Shown here in pieces: positions 9,712 to 20,030 of a stretch of DNA of 26,068 bases. Each line of letters begins with the position of its first letter. The first letter of the stretch is position 1. Source of the DNA: Lojkania enalia. Its lineage: Eukaryota; Ascomycota; Dothideomycetes; Pleosporales. The stretch is from contig ML986892.1 in assembly GCA_010094045.1 (NCBI GenBank), positions 7,327 to 33,394 of the forward strand, written 5' to 3'. The notes under the pieces are model-generated. The model was not told the origin of the DNA and searched no databases. It saw nothing but the letters and a program-made list of their open reading frames with translations. The position numbers and the translations under genes are program-made.

Positions 9712-11747
9712 AACTAAGGTGGGAAGAATCCTACCTTCTCCTTTTCTCTTCTATACAGTAGACATCCATCTATACTACACCTTATCTATAGTTCTTAAGC
9801 GTAAGTAGCCTTTACTTACTTACTATATATCTTATACTTCTATCTTAAGAAATACTATTGCTATTTAATTAGTTAGTAGTCTTTATCTAATTCTTACTAT
9901 CTAAGTACCCTAAATATATTTTAATAGTACTAGTATTTAACTATATATTATTTCTAGCTTAACACTTTATATTTCTTTAAATATATATTATTCTTAGGAT
10001 ATTCTTCCTTCTTAGGTATACTTACTTCTATTATCTTATAAGCTGTAATGTTAAGTTGTCCTCTAACATCTCCTTATATCTCCCTTACTTCTAAGACTAC
10101 CTTTTTTAGCTCTTCGGCTTTTACAACGATTTTACTAAACTGGTATAGATACTCTATTCTAAGGTAAATTAGACTTCTATAAATCTAATAATATCCGTTT
10201 TCTATATAATCTTCTATTTTATCTTAAGATAGTAAGATTCTTAGTAATAATTATATATCTATTCTCAGCTATACTTCTAGTTTTATTTTAATACCCTTAT
10301 ATATCCAGTAATTATCCTAATAACAGCTGGCCTAATCTTTTTCGTAGCTATTCTTATAGGGCGGCGTATACTTCCCTTTCTTACCTTTTACTAACTCTAT
10401 AGGGTAGCTTTAGTAGATCTCTTATATATACTCGAATATTTCTTTATTTGTAACCTTTCCTACTAATTTTACTACAGCTTTTAGTATATTCTAGCTATCT
10501 TAGAACGTTGCTTCTTTAAACGGGATATTCTAGTATTCCTAGGGGTATAATCTTACCTAGTATATTTTATTATAGATCTAGTACTTCTTTTACTTTATTC
10601 TTTCTAGGATTATTATACTATTAAATCTTAATATACCTAGTAGATATTCTGTATATCTAATAACTACTACTACCCTCTTTATCTGTAGCTAATAATTGCT
10701 TCCTTCTTTTACTAAACGGTACGTCCTATATCTATTATCTATATAATATATCTAGTACCTTATTAGTTATTAATATCTATTAGTAGGTTGCGCAGTTATT
10801 ATCTAGGCTTCCTTCTTCTTACTTAGATATTATTTTATATAGTACCCTTTCTATCTATATAGAAGGCACGCTTCCTTCTTAAGCCTTTCTTTCTTAAGAT
10901 TGCTTATCCTTGATTATTAGTAGTTCTTTCCCTTATCCTTTTCAACTTTTCCAAGGACTATTAGATTACCGTTTTATAGCGCCGTCTTACTTTTCTTCTT
11001 TACTAGCACGAATGTCTACAGCTAAGATCTTTTCTCTATTTCTCGCTCGTGCTGACGGTTGTTAATTCTAACCGCCAATTCGATTATTTCTAATAGCTCT
11101 ATTAACCTTTCTTCTCTAGCTAGGTTATCCTTAACCTTATCCTTAAGACCTTTATAGAAGATTCCTGCTAATATACTATTATCCTATCCTAGTCTAGCGC
11201 TAAGTCTCTGGAATTCTATAGTATAGTCTATTACCCTCTTAGTCTAGGTTAGTCTTAGTAACTTCCTTTACACTTTCTATTCTATATCTACTTCTCTAAA
11301 GATATTTCGGACTTTATTCTTAAATCCTTCCTAGCTCTTAAAGAGTTCGTCTGTAGATTTCCTAGTCTTCTTTATATTACCTCTATTCTCCAGCCAGTCT
11401 GCTATAAATAGTTCGGCTTATACTAGCAGTATCTCTTCTATATTTATTATTATAGCTAAGATCTTATCCTTATCTAGGAAGAAGGTCGTGCTATTAAACT
11501 TAAAGTACAGCTCTATTAATATAAGAAAAGGGTTAATATATTCTTTCTTACCGTTAAACTTTCTTAGTAAAGCTATCTTAGCTTATACTTATTATTTAGC
11601 TTTAGCTAGGTTAGCTCTAGCTACGGCTGGCTTATATTGTATCTGTATAATACAGGTCTCCTATTTCTATACTTTCTACGCTATAGCTTCTTCTAGAGCT
11701 TACAGCCTTTAGGTTATTATAACTTAACTTTATAATGTAGTAGACAT
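9705..11747 (-). pseudogene. Gypsy-1 Gag
   Basis: It starts at an intact ATG (11747-11745; MSTTL then RIP stops at Gln) and stays in one frame for 681 codons to the slippery site. The N-terminal part is helical (LEEAIA-stop-KV). The middle contains the capsid-like block FYKGLKDKVKDNLAREERL near 11,110-11,170. A CX2CX4HX4C knuckle (10827-10868) reads CLLY..KGYYIK.Y, with the second Cys, the His and the last Cys each turned to Tyr by one transition. Such Gag proteins form the virus-like particle and bind genomic RNA. The part after the knuckle (9,705-10,820) is an unusually long extension, open in this frame apart from Trp/Gln-type stops. A 74-codon ORF on the opposite strand (11488-11712) is a shadow of this gene. 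Confidence 0.85.
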
Positions 11748-12328
11748 CTTTAGATAGTTCCTATTCTCTTAACGTTAGGTAGTTATTATATTACTAACCT
11801 ATATACTACTAGTATATATAACAACCGCCGCTGCAGTCGTATATACGCTAGGGCCTTATTTACATTAGATTGGTTAGAGGTAGTAGCTTTAGTAAAGAGA
11901 GAGTATTAGGTTCGCCGGTTCTTCGAATGTAATAAGTATATTTAAAAGTCTAATAGAGTAACGAGATAAATCTACGAGAATAACTATAAAAGACTTAATC
12001 TTAATAAGAAGATCTCCTATCTTATATAGTTAAGTCTAAAACTGCTAAGCCTAGCTTATTAGGTCTATTAGGTCTATTAGGTCTATCCTACTATACCTAA
12101 TACTTCTACTATAGTTATATATATAGGTTATGCTATGCTTTATCGTCTAACTAATTATCTCCCTAGTTCCCGCAGTCCTACTACTTACTGTCTAATAACT
12201 AGTCTCTAACATACTTCTGCCTATTATTACCCTATCAGTCCTCGTCCGAATCGACCTCTATAGTAGCTGATGTTAGATTAAGCCCTAGCTATAAAGGTAG
12301 TACCTCTTAGTATTCTATATTTATAACA
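11748..12328 (-). repeat. Gypsy-1 5' LTR plus leader
   Basis: It begins TGTTATAAATA (minus strand, 12328) and runs to the gag ATG. It matches 21571-22153 in inverted orientation throughout. A TATATAAG promoter-like motif lies near 12,020-12,030. Because both other copies are incomplete, the exact LTR 3' end and primer-binding site cannot be placed. An LTR of roughly 500 bp is my estimate. Confidence 0.75.
12058..12084. repeat. 9-bp tandem repeat (ATTAGGTCT x3) in Gypsy-1 LTR
   Basis: Three perfect 9-bp units lie just upstream of the TATA-like box in LTR orientation. The array is also present, with RIP changes, in Gypsy-1B near 21,815-21,842, so it belongs to the family and may be a U3 enhancer. 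Confidence 0.7.
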
Positions 12329-15300
12329 CTTAGCTTTAATTATTAAATTAGTAACTGAGTATTATATTATTACTTTCTAGTTAATAGGTAGGCTATAAAG
12401 CTTAAATAGATAGCTCTATAAGCTATAATACATCTTTTAATTATCTGCAAATGCTACGTCTAATATTCTATAGAATAGGAGTTTATACTTATTACTAAAG
12501 TAGGTTGTATTTTCTTAATCTAGTCTAGATATTTATAAGCCTAGCCCTCTTATACTAATTATATATCTCTAGACGTACTCTACTACTTAAATATAACTCT
12601 ATTCTAGATTCTTAAAATAGGTTACTAGAGCTAAATAAGTTTTTAAGATATCTAGACGCGTATAAACTGCTAGATATTCTAGAAATCTAACTAGCTGCTA
12701 ATAATATTTAGTTCTCTAATAGTTTAGCTCCTCTATACTTAATACTAGATAGTTATTAACTAGAGGTACTATAGGATAGCTTTTCTACTTCTACTTTTAT
12801 AATTTATACTTAGCTGCGACCTTATTAATAAATAAGTCTTAACTAAGCTAGATTCTACCTATATTCTAGTCTTAGACTATTCTAATTCTTAGAAACTACC
12901 GGAGCTATCTAAGTAAGCGTAGCTTATACTACAATTTTAAGCCTACTTTAAATTACTAATATATAGTAAAATAGTCTAGATAGATTAGAATAATTATATT
13001 ATTAATATAGAAGAATACTATTAGACTCTTACTTCTAAATAGATATAGAACCTTCTAAATTAGCTATAGTTCTAGCTTAAGTAGTAAACTCTTAAGATAC
13101 TTATACTAGAATAGAAGAGTATCTCTTAGGCTATAGAAAGCTTTTCTTATCTCTAGTAGCTTACCTAGTTTCTACGTAAATCCTTCTAGTATATAGGTGT
13201 ATATTAGTCTATCTAGTGGTATATTTAAGAAAGTATTAATAATGTTATATTAATAGGCGCGTAGTTTAAAAGCTACTACTAGAGTAACTAGAAATCGGAA
13301 TATTTATACTACTAGATTAGCTATATATATATCTCCCTAGTTCTACTATAAGTCTTCTCTAATAACTAGCCTGGCTTTAAACTTATATGGATATCTGTTC
13401 TCATCGAATTTATATGCAAATACTTATATTAGTAGTAGAAACTCAATCTCTAACTATATACTAGCTCTAGTTTTTATTATATAAATTAGACAGCCCTTAC
13501 TATAGTAGCTCTAAAACTCTACTACTACTACTTTTTTAAATTCGATTCTAAATAGATACTTTTTAAGCTACTTCTATTACTTTAGTAGAAGTAGCAGCTA
13601 ATTTCTATATAGACTAATCTAAGACTAATTAGCTAATATATTACTACTTATCTTCTACTATAATGCTTCTATAAATACTATATAATATATATAGAGTATT
13701 CTACGAGTTCTAGTCTTTATAATATTCTAGTATTAAACTAACTACTAATTTCGTCGCGTCTATTCGTATTATTTAATTATTAGTCTAAAGCCTCTACTTC
13801 TAGCTTAATCTAATACTAGCTTTTAGAGAGGCTAGTTATTACCTTTAAATTCTCGTCGCGATTATCTTAACTATACGGTTCTAAGGTGTCTTCTAGTATT
13901 ATAATACCGCTAACTACTAGATACTCTACTCTAGCCAGCTTACTTAATTATTACTAATCTAACTTCTACTTAAGCTACTTCTTAATCTACTACTTAAGCT
14001 TATTATCTAGTATCTTCTTACGTAATTAAGCTATTAATTAATCTATCAGCTGTTTAAACTTTATATTATTTAGTTTATAGCTCTTTTTAATATTAAGTAC
14101 TATAGCTGCTAGATATAGTATTTACTTATCTAGAAAATAAGATCTTTATACGATTCTATAGGTAGTAGAATAATATCTCTAGTTCTAATAGCTCTATTTA
14201 ACTTTAGTATCTAAATGCGATAAATATTTATAGAGTTATATTCTATAAGGCGTCTAATTAACGTATAAGATTATAACTTCTCTTTTTAATATAGGTAATA
14301 ATTTAGGATATATACTTTAACTTCTAGTATACTAAGATAAATTACTAATAGTCTAGTTCCGCGTACTACTTTATATAGAGTATACTGGTTTAGAACTTCG
14401 GTTAGTATACAATTAAGAAGATAGACTACTAAGAGTAGGCACTTATTTAATACCTCCATTAATAGCCCTGCGTCTATTTTTATAGCTCTTTCCTATATAA
14501 CTCGTAACTACCCTACTCTCTCTATTAAATTATTCTACTCCTTAGTATACTCTATTTATAGTTCTAGTAAGATTCTTAGGTTTTTAAAGATATTAAGTAT
14601 TTTAGAATATCTGTACTTATTATTAAGTTTAATAGCTTTAACTTATATATTAAACTAAGCTCTAAGTTTAACTAGTAATTTCTATACTATATATTATAGT
14701 ATTATTATATTCTTATTTAATAGGTAGTATACCTTATACTATCTATTATACTAGTAGACTATATAAAATATCTAGAGGTCTCTATTATAATAGTACTCTA
14801 ACTAATCGCGTATCTAGACTAAATCTATCTCTAGTCTCTTAAATAGTTTCTAAGCTAGTTTTTAAGAAGCTCTTCTACTTACTATTTTATAGAGCTTAGA
14901 CTAGATATAAATAGTATATTTTATCTACTTTAGAGCTTAATTTCTCTACTACTACTACTACTACTTAATCAACTTAGGCCTGTTAATATAAGTAGGTAGA
15001 TAAGTAACTACCTTCTAGCTAGTATAGCTAAATACCCTATAAGCTTATATAGGTATAAGTTCTAGCTACTTATAAGCTGCGTAAGAAGGCCTTAGTCTAT
15101 ACTATATTATATATACTAATAGAGATAGTTGTATACTATCCTCTATATCTATTAGCTAGTATTTAAATATACGCCTGAGATGGTATATAATATTTAATAG
15201 ATCTATTTAATATAGATAGTTTCGTTCTAAGTTAAAATAGATCCCTACTATACTATAATATAAGAGACTAACTATGCTCGTAAATATTTCTAGGATATAT

Positions 15301-15458
15301 ACTATATATAAGAGTAGAATAGTTTTAATTCTAGTAGGTATCTATACCTATAGTTAAACTTCTCTTTATTCTTAAATTAGTAGTAGCTATCCTCCTATAT
15401 ATATATAATTGTCTAGTCTAGACTACTATATTATTCTCTAGCTATAAGACTTACTATT
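12329..15458 (-). pseudogene. Copia-2A Pol: protease, integrase, RT, partial RNase H
   Basis: The protease site DSG reads NSK (15450-15458, in IINSKS), followed by a block ending GIYFNLERNYLY typical of copia protease C-termini. The integrase has FKRLEIDLV near 14,830 and KE-stop-NNLIE with Glu at 14520-14522, in the same frame as protease. RT FFYVDD reads FFYINN (12998-13009). It is in a different frame from the integrase, so at least one net indel lies between about 13,010 and 14,520. RNase H begins (PIN-stop-KVIIQYSVTNLIIKAK) and is cut at 12329. The sequence is divergent from Copia-1 but the domain order is the same. It is heavily RIP-mutated and non-functional. Confidence 0.83.
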
Positions 15459-16066
15459 AATAATATATATATTTAAGCTAGGGTCTATAATCTATTTATT
15501 AAGTAGTAATAGCTAATACTAATATTATTTAGCCTATACAGCTTTAAACTATAAAGCTAAAGCTATTATAGATTTTACTAATTAACTTAGGTTTAAAGCT
15601 ACTATTACTACTAGTTTTAATAGTTAACACCTATTATTCTATCTTTTTATTATATTTAATACTAGTGCTAAAACTATTATAGAGTCTATAAAGCCTACTA
15701 ACCCTACTAATTCTACTACTAGTTACTTTTTAGTATTATAGAGCACCTTTAACCTAGATAATCCTAATATCCTAAGTTCCTAGAATCTCTACTTAATATC
15801 TTAATCTAGCTACTAGCTTAATAGACGTAGTATTAAGTTAATATATAGATACTACTCAAATTTATAACTATCTCTATAGAGGTAAACTATCTATTTTAAT
15901 TATTAAGGTTTCTAGCTACTATTAGTCTACTACAACTATTATAGTTATTATAATACGATACTAAGTATCGCGAACGTCTCTAGCTCTAATATAACCAGTC
16001 TAGTATAATAATAGTATAACGTATACTAGGCTACTAGATCTAAGATACTTATATATAGCTTATTAT

Positions 16067-16172
16067 TATTAGAAGTACAGCTCTATACTATTATACTACT
16101 ACAATTAAAAGGTATAAATAATTAATATTACTGATTATAGGTATAGAATAGTATATATACTCTTATAATCGT
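16067..16172. mobile_element. 106-bp MITE-like insertion in Copia-2A gag
   Basis: This segment is absent from the aligned position in Copia-2B (empty site ...GCTTATTAT/CTACTTTAG...). It shifts the gag frame, which is open in Copia-2B, so it is an insertion here rather than a deletion there. Its ends are imperfect inverted repeats over roughly 29 bp (ATTAGAAGTACAG... against ATTATAAGAGTAT...). The AT-rich sequence makes chance similarity possible. Confidence 0.45.
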
Positions 16173-16568
16173 CTACTTTAGACTTAATAAGTAGTAATAG
16201 CTTATTTACTACCTAGCTATTATCTAAGTTCTTAACTACAAGAATAAAATTCTACTAAGCTTAATTCTCCTATATTTTTAGTATACTTGTTAGGCTTATA
16301 ATATATATCGTTTTAAGCTAATTCTTAAACTAAGTATTTAGGTTTCCCTTTCTTAGTTATATTTTAAATATATAGTATCGAGCTTATAGCTATATATTAT
16401 ACTTAGCTTTACTTAGGTAAAGATATTTCTTAAGAGTCTATAGTCGATTATATATAGTTTTATAGTTTATAATTAGATAGATATATTAAACTACTATTAT
16501 CCTTAATATCTCCTATATAAATTCCCTAAAAGCCTTCTCTTTCTATAATTATCGCGTCTTACTATAGC

Positions 16569-16570
16569 TA
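16569..16570. repeat. TA target-site duplication, left of Pogo-1
   Basis: TA precedes the element and is repeated at 18094-18095. The empty site in Copia-2B has a single TA at 23871-23872 in the same context (TAGC-TA-TATATTCT minus one TA). Confidence 0.9.
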
Positions 16571-16583
16571 ACATATTTTATAA

Positions 16584-16634
16584 GCGAGTTGCTTACCTAA
16601 GCGAGTTGCTTACCTAAGCAAGTTGCTTACCTTA
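16584..16634. repeat. 17-bp subterminal direct repeats of Pogo-1 (x3)
   Basis: Three units of GCGAGTTGCTTACCTAA follow one another (the third is diverged). A similar, weaker set lies in inverted orientation inside the right end (18,045-18,080). Such iterons in transposon ends are often transposase-binding sites. Confidence 0.75.
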
Positions 16635-16789
16635 TTAGCTATCTCTATATTTAGGGGTATATATCGCGATAGCACCTGCAAGTATTACTATAATAATTTA
16701 ATAGGGGATAGATATACTATTTATCTACTACTATATAAGTTCTAGTATTATATCTAGACTTACTACAGCAGCTATAGTACTTCTAATAT

Positions 16790-18010
16790 AGCGTGCCTGC
16801 TCTTCTACGCTTCCTACCTACGTGTATTTTATCCTCTAGCTACTTATCTACCTCCTTTTAAGTAGCTATCTCAGCAGCTTTAGTCTTAGTAAGACTATTT
16901 TACTTCTATAGAACCTTTTTTAATCGCTTTTTATACTGCGATAGAGCTTTATTTACTTCTTAAAGCTAACTAATCTAATACTAAAATAGTACGCATAAAT
17001 AAACTATTTATATAGTACCTTTAGTAAGTAAATTAAGAGAATTATTAATTATAGTAGATAAGCTATTCTAATACTTAGTAATATAGTCTTAAATTAGTAT
17101 TATTTAAGACCCTAGTTTAACGGCGTTAGTTAGTATTTTTAACTCCTAGAGGCAACTAGCTACTAGTAGTAATAATAGAGTATAAAGCTTAATATCGAGC
17201 TTTAATAGTACTATATTAAGATTATATAGTTTTAAACTAGTACCTCGAAAGCTTATATATATATTAGCCTTAGTAATAGAGCGCTGATATATTATATAAA
17301 AGATTGGTAGAAAGTTAAGTTTTATAATATAGTAGATACTAGCTTATATAAGCTTATTAATCTTACGCCTATATACTTTCTTTAATGGTAAGAAGTAGCC
17401 TATATCTAGAGGCTATAGTAGATGTAATAAATATGCTGGTATATATAATAGAATAATATCCTTCTCTTTATAAAGCAGCTAAAATTTAGTAGACTTATAG
17501 CTCTTATAACTATTAATAACTAGTAGATAATAAGCGTCTACTATATGCTACCTTATATACTAAAAGTTAAACTAACTACTAATAACTTTAGGATCCTTAT
17601 AGAGAGCTCTTTAATAGTCGTATTTTCGATAGAAGTATATTTTAAGCTTAGGAATGCGATTAATAAAGTTTGTTAGCTAGTTTTTGCCGACCTAGTCTAT
17701 AGAGCGAGCTTTAAGTAAATGGTTGGCTATATCTTATACACTATCGATTATAGGAGGGTATCTACAAGATAATAGGTCTAGTATATACTATATTATAGTT
17801 AATTCTTCTAGCTTTATAAGCTTCTTTAAATTAGGCTCATAATTATATTGTGAAGGTTTACCGGCGCGTTAGTCTCTAAGTATTGTTCGGGGGATATTAT
17901 AAGTAGCTATAACGCTTCGTACGCTCTAAATTTAATCTTAATTAATAGCTAAGATAGCTAATAATACCTAACCTTCTTAATAGATTAATTAAGGTTGGGG
18001 TAGTTACTAC
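16790..18010 (-). pseudogene. Pogo-1 transposase, DDE superfamily, catalytic core deleted
   Basis: The N-terminal half reads as a helix-turn-helix region (SVRSVIATYNIPRTILRD near 17,880-17,930), then an EELTI..ILDLLSCRYPPI block (about 17,730-17,810), IPKLKIYFYRKYDYQRALYK and DPKVISS-stop-FNF (17,565-17,595). The text then jumps directly to YYLLVINSYKSYKS and LLHLLQPLDIGYFLPLKK (17,370-17,420), the last part of the DDE domain. The intervening segment, including the first catalytic Asp (NFDETGF-type motif), is missing, with the junction near 17,545-17,565. The second Asp (VDG in the family) is Asn at 17512-17514. The C-terminal tail (16,790-16,920) is basic (GRKRRRAG). The enzyme would cut and paste the element at TA. 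This copy could move only if supplied in trans. Confidence 0.85.
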
Positions 18011-18093
18011 ATCGCGTTGTAAGTAGGTAGGATATAACTTCTTAGCAAAAGTAGGCAACTTACTTAGGTGGGCGACTCGCTTGTAAAATACGT

Positions 18094-18095
18094 TA
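18094..18095. repeat. TA target-site duplication, right of Pogo-1
   Basis: Partner of 16569-16570. Sequence right of it (TATATTCTATACTAGAC) matches Copia-2B from 23873 on. Confidence 0.9.
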
Positions 18096-18579
18096 TATAT
18101 TCTATACTAGACTTTATATTTTACTAATTCTTAATTAGTTAGATCTATAATATCTACTTCAGTATCTACTACCTTAGTATTACTATCTATTCTATAGAAA
18201 TCTCCGAACTGCTTCTTAATTAGCTTTTTAACATCTAGTTAAAGGACTAGCTCTTTACTAAAGTCTAGGTCTATATATTTCTAGAGCTAGTTTTAGTCCG
18301 CGCTATCCTTCTATAGAAATAGCTACTATATCTAGTACTTTAGCTTATTAAGAATAACCGTAGCCTTAGTAATAAGTAGATTTAATTCTATTATCTTTTT
18401 AATATACTATATCGCGTTATTAAAGTCTCTACTATAACTAGTTCTAAACTCTTTAGCTTCCTAGCTAGCCTAGTAATATTAAGGTAATTAAGATCTTAAT
18501 AAATAAGATATAATTAACTAATTAAGCTTATATTAATTAGTTCTAGTCTATCTATATAGAACGTAGTAGTAGTTAAAGA

Positions 18580-18596
18580 GCTTCTAGACTTATAAC
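18580..18596 (-). other. Copia-2A primer-binding site (half-tRNA type)
   Basis: The minus strand starts GTTATAAGTC directly after the LTR end. This is what GTTATGAGCC-like sequence would give after TpG to TpA change plus one further transition. It lies in the same position relative to the LTR as in Copia-1 and points to initiator tRNA-Met half priming. Confidence 0.6.
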
Positions 18597-18722
18597 TATT
18601 AGAGCTAGCTAGCTTTAATAAAGGTTAGAAAAACTATATCTATTAACTAGAAATACGAGATATATTATATATATATCCCTAGACCTGTTAAGAAGTTAAC
18701 TATAAATAGTTTAGCTATAATA
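18597..18722 (-). repeat. Copia-2A 5' LTR, 126 bp
   Basis: Minus-strand ends are TATTATAG...CTAATA, that is TGTTATAG...CTAACA with RIP changes. Similarity to Copia-2B (24379-24503) ends precisely at this outer boundary, where unrelated flanks begin (Gypsy-2 here, Pogo-3 there). This supports it as a true element end. The expected 5-bp duplication on the right is TATAT (18723-18727). Confidence 0.72.
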
Positions 18723-18723
18723 T

Positions 18724-19680
18724 ATATAGGTTTATTTTAGACTACTATATACTATTATATCTAATTATAAGATATAGTTTATCTTTATCTTCTACTAAGA
18801 GCTTTATAGGCAGCTATAAATTAATATATATATATTAACCAGCTTCTATCTAAAAACTAATAGCTAGATAGAGAATACTAATATAATAATAGAATAAGTT
18901 CTCTAAGCCTATATTAGCTATAAATAAGATAACTAGATTAAATAGCTATTAACAGTATAGTTTAAAGTAAATAATATAGTATCTAAATTAATAAAAGTCT
19001 TTCTATTTCTAGCCTATTTTAGCTAGTATTTTTAAATAAGTTTTAAGCCGCTTATAGAAATCTATTAACTACTAAAATAGTCTCTAATAGTTTAATAAGT
19101 TAATAGACTAGTTAATAAGATAAAGGATATTATAGAATATATTAGAGAAGAACTTACCTAGGTATAAACGTTCTAATAAGAGTATACTCACTGTAAGTAT
19201 ATACTAGCTCCTAACTACTAAGTTAGTAATCTAGTCTAGCTAGATACTAAGAATATATATATTTAAAGACCGTTAAAAAAGCTTAACTAGAAGAATATAG
19301 GCTTCTATAAAGTTATTATAAAAGTATTCTTATATACTTATAAACTAAAACTATCTAAATTAGCTAAGATATATCTTATATTCTATATATTACTATTATA
19401 GCTAGTATCTAAATTATCTAACTACTTATCTAGTTAATAAGTATATAACCCTAAATCTATTAAAATTAATAGAAAACCTAAATATTCTATTAAGTAAATA
19501 GAAGACTTCTACTATAACTAATAAAGACGCTAATATAAATACTTTATTAAATAGACTAGCTATTACAACCTAGAATAGTACCCGGCTAGTAACTTTACTA
19601 AAACAACTACCGTAGAAGATTACTACGCTAAAAACCCGAATAAATAAGACTTAAATACGATATTATATCTAGATCCTTAA
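18724..19680 (+). pseudogene. Gypsy-2 integrase (C-terminal half) and chromodomain
   Basis: The frame starts FRLLYTIISNYKI, where the second catalytic Asp (SDR-type motif) is Asn at 18763-18765. SFYLKTNS-stop-IENTN follows with catalytic Glu at 18871-18873, 35 residues later (DD35E). Next come the integrase linker and a KIYLIFYILLL block near 19,355-19,390 (HPVFH-type motif). The chromodomain IEDFYYN..YKYFIK-stop-TSYYNLE-stop-YPASN lies at about 19,498-19,595. All of this is one frame, ending at TAA 19678-19680, which could also be a mutated CAA. Stops inside are Trp/Gln type. It is the last third of Pol, and reverse transcriptase and protease are not in the window. Confidence 0.85.
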
Positions 19681-19794
19681 TTAGGTATTAAAGTCTAATC
19701 TAAGTATATTTTTAGACGCTTATAATAATACTACTATCTAATTATAATTAACTTAAATATAATATAAAGACCTAATTTGTAGAAACTTATAACT

Positions 19795-20030
19795 AAAAGA
19801 AGGGTACTATTATAATAATATTATAATACCTCTATACCTATACTACTCTTACTATAATATCTAAACTAGCTACTAGTAATAGCTGTTAGCTGTTAGCTAG
19901 AATATAACCGACTTATTATAACTATAATAGAGGAAGGTTTCACCGACCCAGCTAGCCCGTATAGTAGTATAGACCTAACTCCTATAAAAACCTATATAAT
20001 ATAGATACTTCTACTCTTTATGCAACGTTT
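19795..20030 (+). repeat. Gypsy-2 polypurine tract and 3' LTR (right end approximate)
   Basis: AAAAGAAGGGTA (19795-19806) is a good polypurine tract and is followed by TATTATAATA (TGTTATAATA before RIP) at 19808. The LTR holds a TATATAATATAG promoter-like motif near 19,990-20,000 and a duplicated GTTAGCT near 19,880. Its 3' end is not fixed because no second copy is in the window. Transposase-like sequence resumes near 20,031. Confidence 0.5.

Larger units (their letters stand above)
5287..12328 (-). mobile_element. Gypsy-1: chromodomain Ty3/gypsy retrotransposon, 3' LTR truncated by Copia-1
   Basis: On the minus strand the order is 5' LTR/leader (12328 to 11748), gag, protease, RT, RNase H, integrase, chromodomain, an antisense ORF region, polypurine tract and a 3' LTR remnant (5392 to 5287). 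The placement of integrase after RNase H and the chromodomain identify a Ty3/gypsy chromovirus. The two LTR segments 5287-5392 and 12223-12328 are collinear over 106 bp with about 16 differences, all transitions by hand alignment. Heavy CpA RIP has placed many TAG/TAA stops, yet I detect no indel in pol from protease to its stop codon. Confidence 0.92.
16571..18093 (-). mobile_element. Pogo-1: Fot1/pogo-type DNA transposon, 1,523 bp, internally deleted
   Basis: Terminal inverted repeats of about 44 bp begin ACATATTTTATAAGCGAGT on the left and ACGTATTTTACAAGCGAGT on the right (reverse complement). It is flanked by TA duplications and absent from the matching place in Copia-2B. It carries a minus-strand pogo-family transposase pseudogene lacking the front of the catalytic domain. 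Ends and subterminal repeats keep more CA/TG than the surrounding Copia-2A, consistent with later arrival. Confidence 0.93.
15459..18560 (-). pseudogene. Copia-2A Gag, split by Pogo-1 and a 106-bp insertion
   Basis: The N-terminal half (about 18,095-18,500) reads LVKYKV, QFGDFYRIDSN and a LNKLKY-stop-I-stop-QLFL block with TAG stops at Trp/Gln positions. The part left of Pogo-1 (16,180-16,570) reads EYLYLSKAKYN-like and FKNQLK segments. The C-terminal part (15,459-16,066) is Gln-rich and precedes the protease. In Copia-2B the same protein is one continuous frame, so the breaks here are insertions. The length of about 480-500 residues without insertions resembles the 439 codons between gag start and protease in Copia-1. 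The start codon is not identifiable. Confidence 0.7.
12329..18722 (-). mobile_element. Copia-2A: Ty1/copia element, interrupted and 3'-truncated by Gypsy-1
   Basis: It reads right to left: short LTR (18722-18597), primer site, gag, protease, integrase, RT and the start of RNase H, cut at 12329 by the Gypsy-1 LTR. Its gag is split by Pogo-1 (16571-18093) and by a 106-bp insertion (16067-16172). Copia-2B (22822-24503) is a paralogous copy without either insertion and so provides empty sites. The missing RNase H end and 3' LTR should lie left of Gypsy-1 and Copia-1, outside the window. Confidence 0.85.
18723..20030 (+). mobile_element. Gypsy-2: 3' fragment of a second chromodomain gypsy element
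   Basis: The plus strand enters mid-integrase, then continues with chromodomain, 3' non-coding region, polypurine tract and LTR. It is in opposite orientation to Gypsy-1, with a different LTR. The left cut coincides with the Copia-2A LTR end, so the 5' part of this element should lie on the far side of the nest. The right boundary (LTR end) is approximate. Confidence 0.8.

Noticed and set aside
11488..11712. 74-codon plus-strand ORF with ATG
   Set aside because: It lies antisense to Gypsy-1 gag. RIP makes stops in the sense frame at Trp/Gln codons but not in this frame, leaving a shadow ORF.
15640..16070. Plus-strand frame with a protein-like reading and only TAG/TAA stops
   Set aside because: In Copia-2B the minus-strand Gag frame is continuous through the matching region and leads into protease and integrase, so the plus-strand reading is a shadow.
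16584..16634. CRISPR-like array
   Set aside because: 17-bp units are contiguous with no spacers and lie inside a transposon end in a eukaryotic context.
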